A stretch of 64,000 nt of DNA from Vampirovibrio chlorellavorus (GCA_003149345.1 QFWI01000011.1:496001-560000), one strand, 5' to 3'. Counted from the stretch's first letter, positions 44,894-53,408 are shown. Notes: generated by a model from the letters alone, not told the origin. Translations and numbers: made by a program.

Positions 44894-46723
44894 ATGAGCC
44901 CTATAGCAACCTTTTCCCCGCCGATATCTTCCCCGACACGCTCTCGCTTCAGAGAGGGTATCCACGGAGCCGCTGTTTCCTCAGCAACTTTCAATGCAGA
45001 CAACACGGATTCCGTCTTTCAGTCGCTCAGGTTGTTTGCAGAGAACGGCGAAAAGTCCGTACAGTCCGTGAGGGGCGATGTCTTGCAGATTTCCGCCCCA
45101 AGAAGCCTTTCACCCCGGCAGTCTACACTCAGGGTTTCAGCTGAGCAGGTGGTGAAGAAGCTGGAGGCCCAGCAACGCATCATTACGGTAGAGGCCCTTG
45201 AGGCAGCGCTTTTGAAGAACTTTCCAATTCCCACCGATCGGGAGCTGGCCGTAAAGATCCTGACCCAAATGACCCGCTTTGCCAACATGAAGGGCCTGAA
45301 TGCCTTACAGAGTGCGTTGGTTCGTTATCATAACAAAACATCTCGAGTGATTTACTATCAGGGAGAACCCACGCTGGGCAGCACGCTGGACTATCTTTCC
45401 ATGAAGCATAAAGCCTCTGGAATTATGCATCCTTTTGCAAACCCTGTTACCACCGAAGTGGGCGATTTAAACCGGGTGGAAAGTGGTGCCATTTTACTGG
45501 ATGAGCCTACCAAGGCTCGACTGCAAGGCGACCCTCAATTGTGCGAGCATATTCGCCAAAATGGCATCAAGCTGTTGTATCCCGAAGGCTGGGATGAAGG
45601 CGTTACCCCCTTTCACCAGCCGTCTCTGGATGCCATGATGGAGAAACTGGCTCCCATGGTGGCTACAGTCAAGCAAAGACAGGCTCATAGTTCGATTAAT
45701 GAGGATGAAGTCATTCAGCAGGTGATATCCGCTCCCACCAGAGCCCTGATGCAATCACTCAATCTGGAGGATTCGCTGGTGCTGATAGAGCCCTTGTTTC
45801 CCCTGGTTCCGTCTTTCAAAAAAAATAATACCTCACCGGTGCAAAAAGTAGCCGATCAGTTGGCCCCCAATCGCCTTAGTCTGGAGGAATTGGAAAAGGC
45901 GCTGACTGTGTTCCCGGGTCGGGCAAACCCTGAACAAAAGCAATTAATTCTGAAAATCCTGAACGAGCAAGCCGAAGTGTATAGCCCCATGCGCTTAAAG
46001 GGGCTGATTCAGGAAAAACATCAGGATATTTTAGCGCAGGCTAAACAGTTGGATATTCAGCCCCAAGCCATTTTTTATTACATTGATGAAAAGAAGAAGA
46101 GCTATGGGCTTATTAATTATCAGTATGCCCAGGTTAATTCAGTAAGGCCGCAGCAGTTTATTGAGCGCCTGGATGCCCTGCCTGATACTCCCGATAAAAA
46201 CTTGGTGGTGGTACTGGATGATTTGGCCAGTAGCGGCGATAGTTTGCTGGACGTTTACCATAAAATGCGGGAACAACTGGGTGGCAAAGTCCATTTGTAC
46301 TTTGCCCCGTTGGTTTCAACGAACAAGGCTGTGGAAGTATTTCACGATCTTCAAAAAAAAGATGCTCGCTGCACGTACTGTCCCGGTCAGGTAGTCACTG
46401 TGTTTCAGGATCAGGACTCCTATCGGCAGGCTTCTCCAGAGTTTAAAGCCACGCTGAAGCAAGCCGTCATTCACCTGGGGCATCGGGAAAATGGCCTGAG
46501 TCTGGCTTTTCCCTATATGGCTCCCGATAATAACAACGGTTTTTTTGCCCGGCACATCGCTCCGCTTTTCACCCTGAACAAGTCTGGATGCAAAGATATC
46601 GATCCCCCATCCCCGCTTGAGAAGACGGTACAATCCTCATCTGCTGGAGCCCCCGCTAAAGAGCCTTCCACAGTGGATTTGAGTGGTGTTCAGGCTGCCT
46701 TGCGGGGCAATCGGGAAGGGTAG
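44894..46723 (+). CDS. Large PRTase-motif protein, paralog 2
   Basis: 609 residues, homologous to the preceding gene: shared blocks include ALEAALLKNFPI, MTRFANMKGLNALQSALVRY, GAILLDEPT, KLLYPEGWDEGVTPFHQPS, AIFYYIDEKKKSYGLIN, and MAPDNNNGFFARHIAP. LVVVLDDLASSGDSLLDVY near residue 437-450 is the PRPP-loop-like motif. Unlike paralog 1 it has no acidic tail. The start MSPIATFSPP lacks a ribosome site, as does that of paralog 1. The pair is in tandem, 264 bases apart, with no intervening gene. Function is unknown; possible roles are nucleotide or toxin chemistry. Confidence 0.72.
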   Translation: MSPIATFSPPISSPTRSRFREGIHGAAVSSATFNADNTDSVFQSLRLFAENGEKSVQSVRGDVLQISAPRSLSPRQSTLRVSAEQVVKKLEAQQRIITVEALEAALLKNFPIPTDRELAVKILTQMTRFANMKGLNALQSALVRYHNKTSRVIYYQGEPTLGSTLDYLSMKHKASGIMHPFANPVTTEVGDLNRVESGAILLDEPTKARLQGDPQLCEHIRQNGIKLLYPEGWDEGVTPFHQPSLDAMMEKLAPMVATVKQRQAHSSINEDEVIQQVISAPTRALMQSLNLEDSLVLIEPLFPLVPSFKKNNTSPVQKVADQLAPNRLSLEELEKALTVFPGRANPEQKQLILKILNEQAEVYSPMRLKGLIQEKHQDILAQAKQLDIQPQAIFYYIDEKKKSYGLINYQYAQVNSVRPQQFIERLDALPDTPDKNLVVVLDDLASSGDSLLDVYHKMREQLGGKVHLYFAPLVSTNKAVEVFHDLQKKDARCTYCPGQVVTVFQDQDSYRQASPEFKATLKQAVIHLGHRENGLSLAFPYMAPDNNNGFFARHIAPLFTLNKSGCKDIDPPSPLEKTVQSSSAGAPAKEPSTVDLSGVQAALRGNREG

Positions 46724-46910
46724 CGCTTGTCATTTTTAACGTGAGAGCCGATTCTGTCCACAACCTCAGGATGGGCCAAGTGTTATGCCCTGGAGCCTTT
46801 CCTGAATCAAAATAAGTTGATCTTGCGTATCAGGCTTGTTAAGGTAGCATTTTCAAAATACTCAATCAAAACCCACTATTCAAACTCAACAATAAATAAA
46901 GGAACTTGTC

Positions 46911-47396
46911 ATGGCTGCCGAACTGGTAACTGCTAATAAAGTTGTAAAAATGAACTACACGCTCACGGATGCCAACGGCGCTGTGCTGGACTCTTCTCAA
47001 GATGAACCGATGGAGTACTTGCAAGGGCATCAAAATATCATTCCCGGTCTGGAGAACGCCCTGGAAGGGCTGAAGGCCGGTGATAAAAAACAAGTAACCG
47101 TGCAGCCCGAGCAAGGCTACGGCGTCCACAACCCCGAATTGATTTTTGGCTTACCCATTGAGCAATTCGGCGGGGAGGTTCCTCAAGCGGGTATGGTGGT
47201 TCAGCTCCAGTCGGAAGAAGGGGTGATGATGGCCACCATCGTGAAACAGGAAGGTCAGGAAGTCATTCTGGATGCCAACCACCCTTTGGCGGGTCAAGTG
47301 CTGAACTTTGACGTGGAAATCGTGGGCATTCGGGAAGCCTCCGCTGAAGAGCTGAATCATGGGCATCCCCACGGCCCCCACGGGCACCACCACTAA
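46911..47396 (+). CDS. slyD: SlyD-like FKBP-type peptidyl-prolyl isomerase
   Basis: Cytoplasmic FKBP isomerase and chaperone of about 161 residues. The family core is seen in VVKMNYTLTDANGAVLDSS and YLQGHQNIIPGLENALEG, the insert-in-flap domain in the middle, then NHPLAGQVLNFDVEIVGI. The C-terminus is His-rich (HGHPHGPHGHHH), the metal-binding tail typical of SlyD and used in nickel handling in relatives. ATG 46911 follows AAAGGAACTTGTC. It is single and distant from the FKBP lipoprotein at 5.5-6 kb. Confidence 0.93.
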   Translation: MAAELVTANKVVKMNYTLTDANGAVLDSSQDEPMEYLQGHQNIIPGLENALEGLKAGDKKQVTVQPEQGYGVHNPELIFGLPIEQFGGEVPQAGMVVQLQSEEGVMMATIVKQEGQEVILDANHPLAGQVLNFDVEIVGIREASAEELNHGHPHGPHGHHH

Positions 47397-47550
47397 AACG
47401 GTTTTAAGCGAAACCGCTGAAGTGTATTCGGCTCTACAAAATCGCCAATCGTCAGTATTGTATTGGTCATAACAGGTTTTTCCGGTATGTATGCCGCCTG
47501 GCCTTTTCGACCATAGAGCCGAAAGTAGAGATCGTTCTTTAATGCTTGCC

Positions 47551-47579
47551 ACTGGTCACTTTGGAACAAAGTGACCAGT
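47551..47579 (+). terminator. Strong hairpin, probable slyD terminator
   Basis: ACTGGTCACTTTG and CAAAGTGACCAGT pair perfectly over 13 bases with a 3-nt loop; TTTT overlaps the end on the plus strand. It lies about 155 bases after slyD. Confidence 0.65.
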
Positions 47580-47610
47580 TTTGGCATATTGGCCTCTATT
47601 AGGCTCACAG

Positions 47611-47643
47611 AGGGACAAAACAGGGACAAAACAGGGACAAAGC
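47611..47643. repeat. 11-bp tandem repeat, three copies
   Basis: AGGGACAAAAC occurs at 47611 and 47622, and AGGGACAAAGC at 47633. Confidence 0.85.
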
Positions 47644-47783
47644 AAAGACAGGCTATCCCCGGCCCGTTTGCCCCATTCACTCACAGCCACCAACACGCGC
47701 ATCAGAGTATTGTAAGTGATTTTCGGGGACCGATAATCTTAATATTTTTGAATGAACCTCTCCAAGTCCCACACGTCATGTGC

Positions 47784-47789
47784 TATAGT
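47784..47789 (+). promoter_or_regulatory. Possible tmRNA promoter, extended -10
   Basis: TGCTATAGT gives an extended -10 about 107 bases before the mature tmRNA 5' end. No -35 is visible; the precursor would be trimmed by RNase P. Confidence 0.4.
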
Positions 47790-47895
47790 GCCCTATAGAG
47801 TTACTTTGTACTTTGAAAACCCAGTTCCCACCATTTCCCCAAACGCTCATCAAGCTGCGCTTTGGACTTGTCATAAGTTCAAACCCCAGCTTTAT

Positions 47896-48326
47896 GGGGC
47901 CGATTTGGATTTGACAGGGCGAATACGGACGCAAACTGCGCGTCGAGGTGCTGTTCCTCGTAAAAACAAGCAAATTGACAAATGCCAAAAGCAATGTCAT
48001 CGCCGTTGATTTCGGCGCTCGTGCTCGCAAAGCTGCTTAATAGCAGTCTTGTAGCATAAGCCAGAAATCCCCTCGACCTACTGAGGGTGGCCACCTTGTA
48101 CCTCCTGCATGCCGAGGTGCCGGGTCCCCCATGCATGCTAGCGGAAACCCAATGATCATAAGGTGAATGCGAATTTCATGATCAAGCCTGGCGAGGCCAA
48201 ACGCTTGGATCAATCCTAAGGTCGTGGGAAGTGCCTTGGGTTGATTGACGATAACTCTTCCCTACACGCGTAGACGTTTGCCGGCGTACGTTCTGGACGA
48301 GAGTTCGAATCTCTCCGGCTCCACCA
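47896..48326 (+). ncRNA. ssrA: Transfer-messenger RNA (tmRNA)
   Basis: Rescues stalled ribosomes and tags the nascent chain. The 5' GGGGCCG pairs with CGGCTCC near the 3' end (seven pairs, one G-T), then A and CCA. GGATTTGACAGG near the start and the T arm GAGTTCGAATCTC near the end are canonical. The tag frame is read from GCC 47984 to TAA 48038-48040 and gives AKSNVIAVDFGARARKAA (18 residues). A paired TAATAG follows. The length is 431 bases. Its 3' end is repeated just downstream (48391-48431). Confidence 0.93.
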
Positions 48327-48431
48327 TTTTCTCTTCTGTGCCAGTGGGCGACAAGCCTATCTGTACGCACTTCGTGCTACAGCTTTGCTTTCTCCGGCTC
48401 CACCAAATTTTCTCCTTTAGGAGTGGGCGAC
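48311..48431. repeat. Duplicated tmRNA 3' end (att-like)
   Basis: TCTCCGGCTCCACCA with a following T-rich stretch and AGTGGGCGAC occurs first at about 48312-48351, as the true tmRNA end and flank, and again at 48391-48431. The copies differ by small insertions. This arrangement is usual where an element has integrated at ssrA and left an att-type scar. No integrase is seen in the window. Confidence 0.6.
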
Positions 48432-48532
48432 TCCGTGACCCCTACGACCTGAAGGTCTAGGGTATACTGATCTCTAGGGCTAAATTGTTTTACAATATTT
48501 TTTTAAAGATTGGGTATTTGGAAATTTTTTGA

Positions 48533-49567
48533 ATGTCGAGAGATATCAAGCCTTGCTACTCTAAAAGTGTCGTTAATCAGGCTGGAGAAAATATCAGGAA
48601 AAACCAGTTTACTGATGACGATGTAAATATAATTGAAAATTGGCGCGCTTCCCATAACCATATTCTAAATTCTTGGCAAGCGACTCTGCGTAATAGAAGC
48701 AGAGATAAAGATGTTGTTTTTGCTCAAAGGTTGAAACGAAGAAATACGATTTTTAATAAATTACAACGACAACCCGAGATGAAATTAGCGCGCATGCACG
48801 ATATTGCAGGCTGCCGGCTAATATTTCGAAATACAAAGGAACTTATAGAGTATCGGGAGAGCTTGCATAAAGCCAGGATGATACATATAAGGAAAAAAGC
48901 TGAGATAGTTCCATATCCTTACAACTATATTGCGACGCCTCCTAAAAGTGGCTATAGGGGCATTCATGATGTGTATGAGTATTGTGCTAGACACAATCGT
49001 TCAAATACTTGGAATGGGCTATTAGTAGAAATTCAATACCGGACAATTTTTCAGCATGCTTGGGCGACTGCTGTAGAAGTCGCAGGATCTTTAACAGGTA
49101 ATCACTCAAAATTTGATCAGGGTGATCTTGGTCACAAAGAATTTTTTAGACTGTCTAGTGAAATAATTGCTAGGGCATTCGAAAATTCTAAATCTTGTAA
49201 GGCGGCTTATACGAATGCAGAGTTGATTGAGTCTTTTACACAACTTGAAGATGAGATTAAGCTCTTGAGAGCGTTAGACAATCTGAGTGTACTGTCAACC
49301 CAGACGCACTTTAAAGGTAAGAATGTGATTTTAATTTTTTCGGAGCAAGGGAAGGATAAATATGGAGTCAGGGTTGCTACTTTTGACTCTTTACCGAAAG
49401 CTACTGAAATGTATTTTGAATATGAAAAGATTTATAGCGGTGATGACATTGTATTGGTTCGAGCGGAATCTCTTGAAAGTATAAGGAACGCTTTTCGAAA
49501 TTATTTTTCTGATGCTCAAGATTTTGTAAGGCTTGTAAAAAGAGGTGTGAGCAAGCTAAAAAAATAA
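48533..49567 (+). CDS. Stand-alone RelA/SpoT-domain alarmone synthetase
   Basis: 344 residues, AT-rich compared with its surroundings. The (p)ppGpp-synthetase core spans about 60-190: RRNTIFNKLQRQPEMKLARMHDIAGCRLIF carries the catalytic Asp (D90), GYRGIHDVYEY follows, and VEIQYRTIFQHAWATAVE carries the Glu (E166). No HD hydrolase or TGS domain is present, so it may only synthesise alarmone, or pyrophosphorylate another target as toxic small alarmone synthetases do. The C-terminal 150 residues are unrecognised. It stands next to the tmRNA duplication, suggesting transfer. No antitoxin gene is evident beside it. Confidence 0.8.
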   Translation: MSRDIKPCYSKSVVNQAGENIRKNQFTDDDVNIIENWRASHNHILNSWQATLRNRSRDKDVVFAQRLKRRNTIFNKLQRQPEMKLARMHDIAGCRLIFRNTKELIEYRESLHKARMIHIRKKAEIVPYPYNYIATPPKSGYRGIHDVYEYCARHNRSNTWNGLLVEIQYRTIFQHAWATAVEVAGSLTGNHSKFDQGDLGHKEFFRLSSEIIARAFENSKSCKAAYTNAELIESFTQLEDEIKLLRALDNLSVLSTQTHFKGKNVILIFSEQGKDKYGVRVATFDSLPKATEMYFEYEKIYSGDDIVLVRAESLESIRNAFRNYFSDAQDFVRLVKRGVSKLKK

Positions 49568-49879
49568 ATCCTTAACAGGGACTTATCATGCTCAATATTT
49601 ATTTTAAAAACGGATATCTTTTTTTAGGCTTATAAAATCCTTGCTAATTTATTCTTATCATTCTAGCTATTGAGAATTAGAGCTGAATGTTAAAAAATGT
49701 CGCCGTATTTCTGTCACTGGTAATCCACAAAGTAGTGGGCGTTCAGGGGGCTTTCTGGTGAACCGTTGTGCCATAGTGGCAGCACCACGGCATGAGCCCT
49801 CGGGGTCAGCCATTTTTTGGGCGTCAAGCTCATCCTTTGCTAAAATAAACAGAACTGCACAAACTCAAGGAGCTTTTTC
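49568..49879. other. AT-rich gap with a pseudogene fragment
   Basis: Gene-free apart from the decayed M32 fragment. The first 110 bases are AT-rich like the alarmone-synthetase gene. The last 60 carry the leader and ribosome site of the gene at 49880. Confidence 0.5.
49694..49825 (-). pseudogene. Decayed copy of the M32 carboxypeptidase 3' end
   Basis: TCGCCGTATTTCTG, GGTAATCCACAAAGTAG and GGGCGTTCAGGGG are shared with positions 50930-50975 in the same order and orientation, and weaker similarity runs on to about 49825 (GGCATGA, TCAGCCA). In the intact gene (50906-52429) this is the C-terminal coding part. Substitutions and small gaps break the frame. The two copies flank the gene at 49880-50758. 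Confidence 0.75.
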
Positions 49880-50758
49880 GTGAAGGGATGGCTGATTACA
49901 TGCCTATTGCTTGGAGCCAGCTTTTTCTCCAGCGCCTTGGCCGATCCTCTGGTCGGAGAAATCGCCAACTACCCGGACTGGCAACCCGAATTAGAAGAAG
50001 TTCTGGAAACCGTGGAACATCAGGTGCAATCGCATCCGCCTGAACACAGTCACGAAGCGCTGTTAGAGGAAATTCAAGTCACTGACCCCAATACGGGCAG
50101 TTCAGGCAGCCTGATTCCCCACATCCCGGAGCCGATGCACTTCGACCTGATTCGCCCGTTGGGCGCTCGGCAAGGAGAGCTGGAGGTCAACAGCCTTTTT
50201 CTGAAGACGCTTTCTGGTAAAACTGCCCTGGAATGGGCCCCGGAAATTGAATATGCCATTCTGGACAATCACGCCATTGAGTTTGAGTTGCCCTTTGAAA
50301 GCTTGCGACTTGAAACTTTAAAAGCGGCCTATCAGGTTACCCTGGGGACGGATAAGCACCACAGGCTCATTCATGGCTTGCAGGGCATCGGTAAATATGA
50401 CCTACACACCAAAAAGGCCTCGGTCACCGGCCTTTACATTGTGGGCTGTCAACTCAATGAACGCTGGAGCGCATTGACCATGGTCGGGCTTCGCCATTCA
50501 AGCCTGAACCACAGAAACGGAAGTTTTGTGGGGCTGCTGAACCCCAGTCTGTTTTACACCCACTCGAAACATCTGCGCTTTGGGCTCGAAACCAATTTAA
50601 GCCTTACCAAATCCAGAAACAATCACTATCTCTATCTGCCGCAAGTGCATTTGGAATTGGGAAAAAAGTACAGCCTGCAAATTGGGGCTGGTTTTGAACA
50701 CTATTCTGTGAGCAGGTTCCGACCGGTGGTCGGTATGAGGCTCATCCGCGAAATGTGA
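49880..50758 (+). CDS. Exported, probable outer-membrane protein
   Basis: 292 residues. A signal peptide (about 1-21, ending SSALADP) is followed by an acidic, His-containing stretch and then alternating strands typical of a beta-barrel or lipocalin-like outer-membrane protein: HAIEFELPFESLRLE, KKASVTGLYIVGCQL, LRFGLETNLSLTK and a C-terminal MRLIREM. No known family. The start is GTG 49880 with AAGGAG at good spacing. It is flanked by two copies of an M32 gene fragment, which suggests local rearrangement. Confidence 0.75.
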   Translation: MKGWLITCLLLGASFFSSALADPLVGEIANYPDWQPELEEVLETVEHQVQSHPPEHSHEALLEEIQVTDPNTGSSGSLIPHIPEPMHFDLIRPLGARQGELEVNSLFLKTLSGKTALEWAPEIEYAILDNHAIEFELPFESLRLETLKAAYQVTLGTDKHHRLIHGLQGIGKYDLHTKKASVTGLYIVGCQLNERWSALTMVGLRHSSLNHRNGSFVGLLNPSLFYTHSKHLRFGLETNLSLTKSRNNHYLYLPQVHLELGKKYSLQIGAGFEHYSVSRFRPVVGMRLIREM

Positions 50759-50905
50759 CACTCATAAACCCGATGCCTGCTACCGAAAGCGAGCCATTCA
50801 GATTATGCCTGCTTCAAGGCCGCCTGTCCCACAAGCCGGGAGAGGGATTCTCAATGCTTTTCATCACCTGCCGCCCTTTTCCCCTGTCGCCGCTGGGGTT
50901 GAGCA

Positions 50906-52429
50906 TTAGCGCTGGATATTGAAAATCTCGCCGTATTTCTGCCACAGGTAATCCACAAAGTAGCGGGCGTTCAGGGGTTCCCCGGTGACCCGCTGCACAA
51001 TGGTGGCCGCCGATTCCATTTTGCCTACGGCATGAATTTCCTGGCTCAGCCAGTTTTTCAAGGGCAGCAGGTTCCCTTGCGCCAGCTCGGTTTCCAAGGT
51101 GGGGTTCTGTTGCTTGGCGGTGTTAAAAAACTGGGCGGAATACAAGTTCCCTAAGGTGTAAGTGGGAAAATACCCAAACGACCCGTGGGACCAGTGAATG
51201 TCCTGTAAGGCGCCCTCAGCGTCGTTGGCCGGGGTAATGCCCAGATAATCCTGCATTTTAGCGGCCCAGACCTCTGGAACTTCATCCACCTTCATGGTGC
51301 CTTCAATCAGGGCTTTTTCAATCTCGTATCGCACCATTATGTGCAGGTTGTAGGTGACTTCATCGGCTTCCACCCGAATGAAGGAAGGCTGCACCCGGTT
51401 AATGGCATGGTAAAACTGCTCCAGGCTCACGTCTTTCAAAGTGGGAAAAGTAGCTTGCAACTTGGGCAGGTAGTGACTCCAAAACGCTTTGGAGCGGCCC
51501 ACCAGGTTTTCCCACATGCGGGATTGGGACTCATGAATGCCCAGAGAGGTGCCTTCTGCCAGAGGGGTGCGGTTCAGGGCCGGGTTGACCCCTTGCTCAT
51601 ACATGCCGTGGCCCCCTTCGTGCATGGAAGAGGATAGGGCGGAGAAGACGTCATACTCGTCCACGCGGGTGGTCAGACGAACATCCATGGAGCTGGCCCC
51701 GGAGGAGAAGGGGTGCGGGGCCAAGTCCAGACGGCCCGCCTCAAAGTCAAAGCCCATATCCTTCAGCACTTGCTCGGAAAAAGCCAGCTGATCGCTTTGC
51801 GGGAACGGGCCTTGGTGCAGTAAGTCGGTTTGTGGGGTGTAGCCACTGTTCTGAATAGCCTTGAGCAGTGGCACCAGTTCCGCTTTCAGTTGTTGGAACT
51901 GAGGATCCAGTTGCTTAACGGTCAGGCCCGGCTCATAGTCATCCAGCAGGGCATCGTAGGGAGAATCCTCATACCCCTGGGCTTCCGCCATGCGCTGATT
52001 GAGGGAGACGATTTTGCGCAAGACCGGCTCAAATTGCTTGAAGTTTTTGTTGCTTCGGGCTTCAACCCAGATTTTATGGGCCTCAGCGGTGGTTTCCACA
52101 ATTTCTTGCAGCAGTTCAATGGGGGTCTTCTGGCTTTTATCAAAATTGCGACCGACTTCCCGCACCAATGCCTGGCTCATGGTGTCCAGTTTTTCCAGAA
52201 CGCTGGGCTGGCGCAGGCTGCGCAGGTGTTCGGCCATTTCCGGGCTGGTCATCAAGTTATGGGAAATTTTAGCCAGGGTGGCCATTTGCTTGGCCCTTAA
52301 GGGGCCGCCTTTTTCCGGCATGCATATCTCCAAGTCCCAGCCCAGTAGGGCTTGCGTGGCTGAGAGATCGTGGATTTCATTCACCAGGGACTGAAATGCC
52401 TGTACGGATACGGCAGTGGATGTTTGCAT
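50906..52429 (-). CDS. M32 family carboxypeptidase
   Basis: Thermostable carboxypeptidase Taq-type metallopeptidase of 507 residues, releasing C-terminal amino acids in the cytoplasm. The zinc motif HEGGH is at 270-274, with the family blocks DVRLTTRVDEYD before it and GIHESQSRMWENLVGRS, including the third ligand Glu, after it. RVEADEVTYNLHIMVRYEIE is also typical. ATG 52429 starts in a normal position. A damaged copy of its 3' end lies at 49694-49825. It is monocistronic. Confidence 0.95.
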   Translation of the reverse strand: MQTSTAVSVQAFQSLVNEIHDLSATQALLGWDLEICMPEKGGPLRAKQMATLAKISHNLMTSPEMAEHLRSLRQPSVLEKLDTMSQALVREVGRNFDKSQKTPIELLQEIVETTAEAHKIWVEARSNKNFKQFEPVLRKIVSLNQRMAEAQGYEDSPYDALLDDYEPGLTVKQLDPQFQQLKAELVPLLKAIQNSGYTPQTDLLHQGPFPQSDQLAFSEQVLKDMGFDFEAGRLDLAPHPFSSGASSMDVRLTTRVDEYDVFSALSSSMHEGGHGMYEQGVNPALNRTPLAEGTSLGIHESQSRMWENLVGRSKAFWSHYLPKLQATFPTLKDVSLEQFYHAINRVQPSFIRVEADEVTYNLHIMVRYEIEKALIEGTMKVDEVPEVWAAKMQDYLGITPANDAEGALQDIHWSHGSFGYFPTYTLGNLYSAQFFNTAKQQNPTLETELAQGNLLPLKNWLSQEIHAVGKMESAATIVQRVTGEPLNARYFVDYLWQKYGEIFNIQR

Positions 52430-52541
52430 GGCCTGACCCTCTCTTTGTGCAATCGCTTTGCGCAGACTGTTTCGTCCTATTGTAGCGGGAATGCGTCACA
52501 CTCAAAAGGGGGTGCTAGGGACTGTGAGGCGAGGGCTTCGC

Positions 52542-53408
52542 TCAGCGTTGCAGAAAAATATCGGGATCCATTTCCTGTACCGGTTTAATCCCGCGTAGGC
52601 GATTGACCAGTTCTTCCACCTGGGGCATATCAATGGTGGGGGGCAGGTGGGGTTGCAAGGCACTGGTTTTACGAATGCCCGTTTCTAAAATCAGGCCGTC
52701 GGCGAATTCAAACCAGGCATCCGGTTCGGTGTGCGCACTTTGATGCTCCAGCCAGACGGGGAAACTGACTTGCCGCCTGAATTGGTGAAGTTCGTTTGGC
52801 TGAAGGGATTGGCTGGAAATGGCCAGGCTAATGGGGCCAAAGTTGCTTGGGAGTTCCTGGGCCAGTGTCAGCAAGCGCTCCAGCGCCTGCGCCTGGCCGA
52901 TGACGGCTTGATTGATACCGGTGGTCAGGTGTTGCGGGGAGAGATCCACCAGCAATGGCGGGAGCTCTGCTTTTAGCCGATTTTTGTAATGTAACAGCTG
53001 ATTGCTGCGGCTGTTCACCACACCGCTTTCAGAAATCAGGGCGCCACTGAGGACAGACAGCCTGAGAAAATCGGCCCCAGTGTTCAAGGCAATAGCCAAA
53101 GCGGTTTCCGGGTCATTGCGCAATACGGAAATGCCGACTGGCAGGTGGGTAAATTGCTTGAGCCGCTTGCTCAGCAAGGCCATTGCGATGGCCCCGGCCA
53201 CATCCATCCGCTCCGGGGAGAAAGGGGTGTCGTGGGCGTTTTCCAAAATAAGGCCGTCCACGCCCCCGGTAGCCAAGGCTGTCGCCTCTTGTTCGGCACG
53301 GGCAACCAGGGTGTCCCAATTGCCGTCCCAGTCTGGAGATCCGGGCAGGGCTAGCAATTGCACCCGACCGATAATGGGTTTGGGTTTTTGAAATATTTCC
53401 GATAACAT
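52542..53408 (-). CDS. BtpA/SgcQ-family protein
   Basis: 288 residues with TIM-barrel character. The N-terminal IIGRVQLLALPGSPDW and ALATGGVDGLILENAHDTPF match the BtpA family (in Synechocystis, BtpA stabilises photosystem I; SgcQ homologs occur in sugar operons). GADFLRLSVLSGAL also fits. No photosynthesis or sugar genes are near, so the role is unclear. ATG 53408 is preceded by a poor ribosome site. The 88-base gap to the divergent der gene's open frame has no other feature. Confidence 0.8.
   Translation of the reverse strand: MLSEIFQKPKPIIGRVQLLALPGSPDWDGNWDTLVARAEQEATALATGGVDGLILENAHDTPFSPERMDVAGAIAMALLSKRLKQFTHLPVGISVLRNDPETALAIALNTGADFLRLSVLSGALISESGVVNSRSNQLLHYKNRLKAELPPLLVDLSPQHLTTGINQAVIGQAQALERLLTLAQELPSNFGPISLAISSQSLQPNELHQFRRQVSFPVWLEHQSAHTEPDAWFEFADGLILETGIRKTSALQPHLPPTIDMPQVEELVNRLRGIKPVQEMDPDIFLQR

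Larger units (their letters stand above)
47397..47895. other. Gene-free region between slyD and tmRNA
   Basis: About 500 bases without a supported gene. It holds a strong hairpin (47551-47579), an 11-base tandem repeat (47611-47643) and a promoter-like -10 box before tmRNA. A minus-strand frame of 64-95 residues (47393 upward) spans the hairpin and is judged doubtful. Confidence 0.5.

Noticed and set aside
47393..47680. Minus-strand ORF after slyD (64 to 95 residues, possible start at 47587)
   Set aside because: It has a fair ribosome site, but its first codons lie inside a perfect terminator-like hairpin. It overlaps the slyD end and resembles no family.
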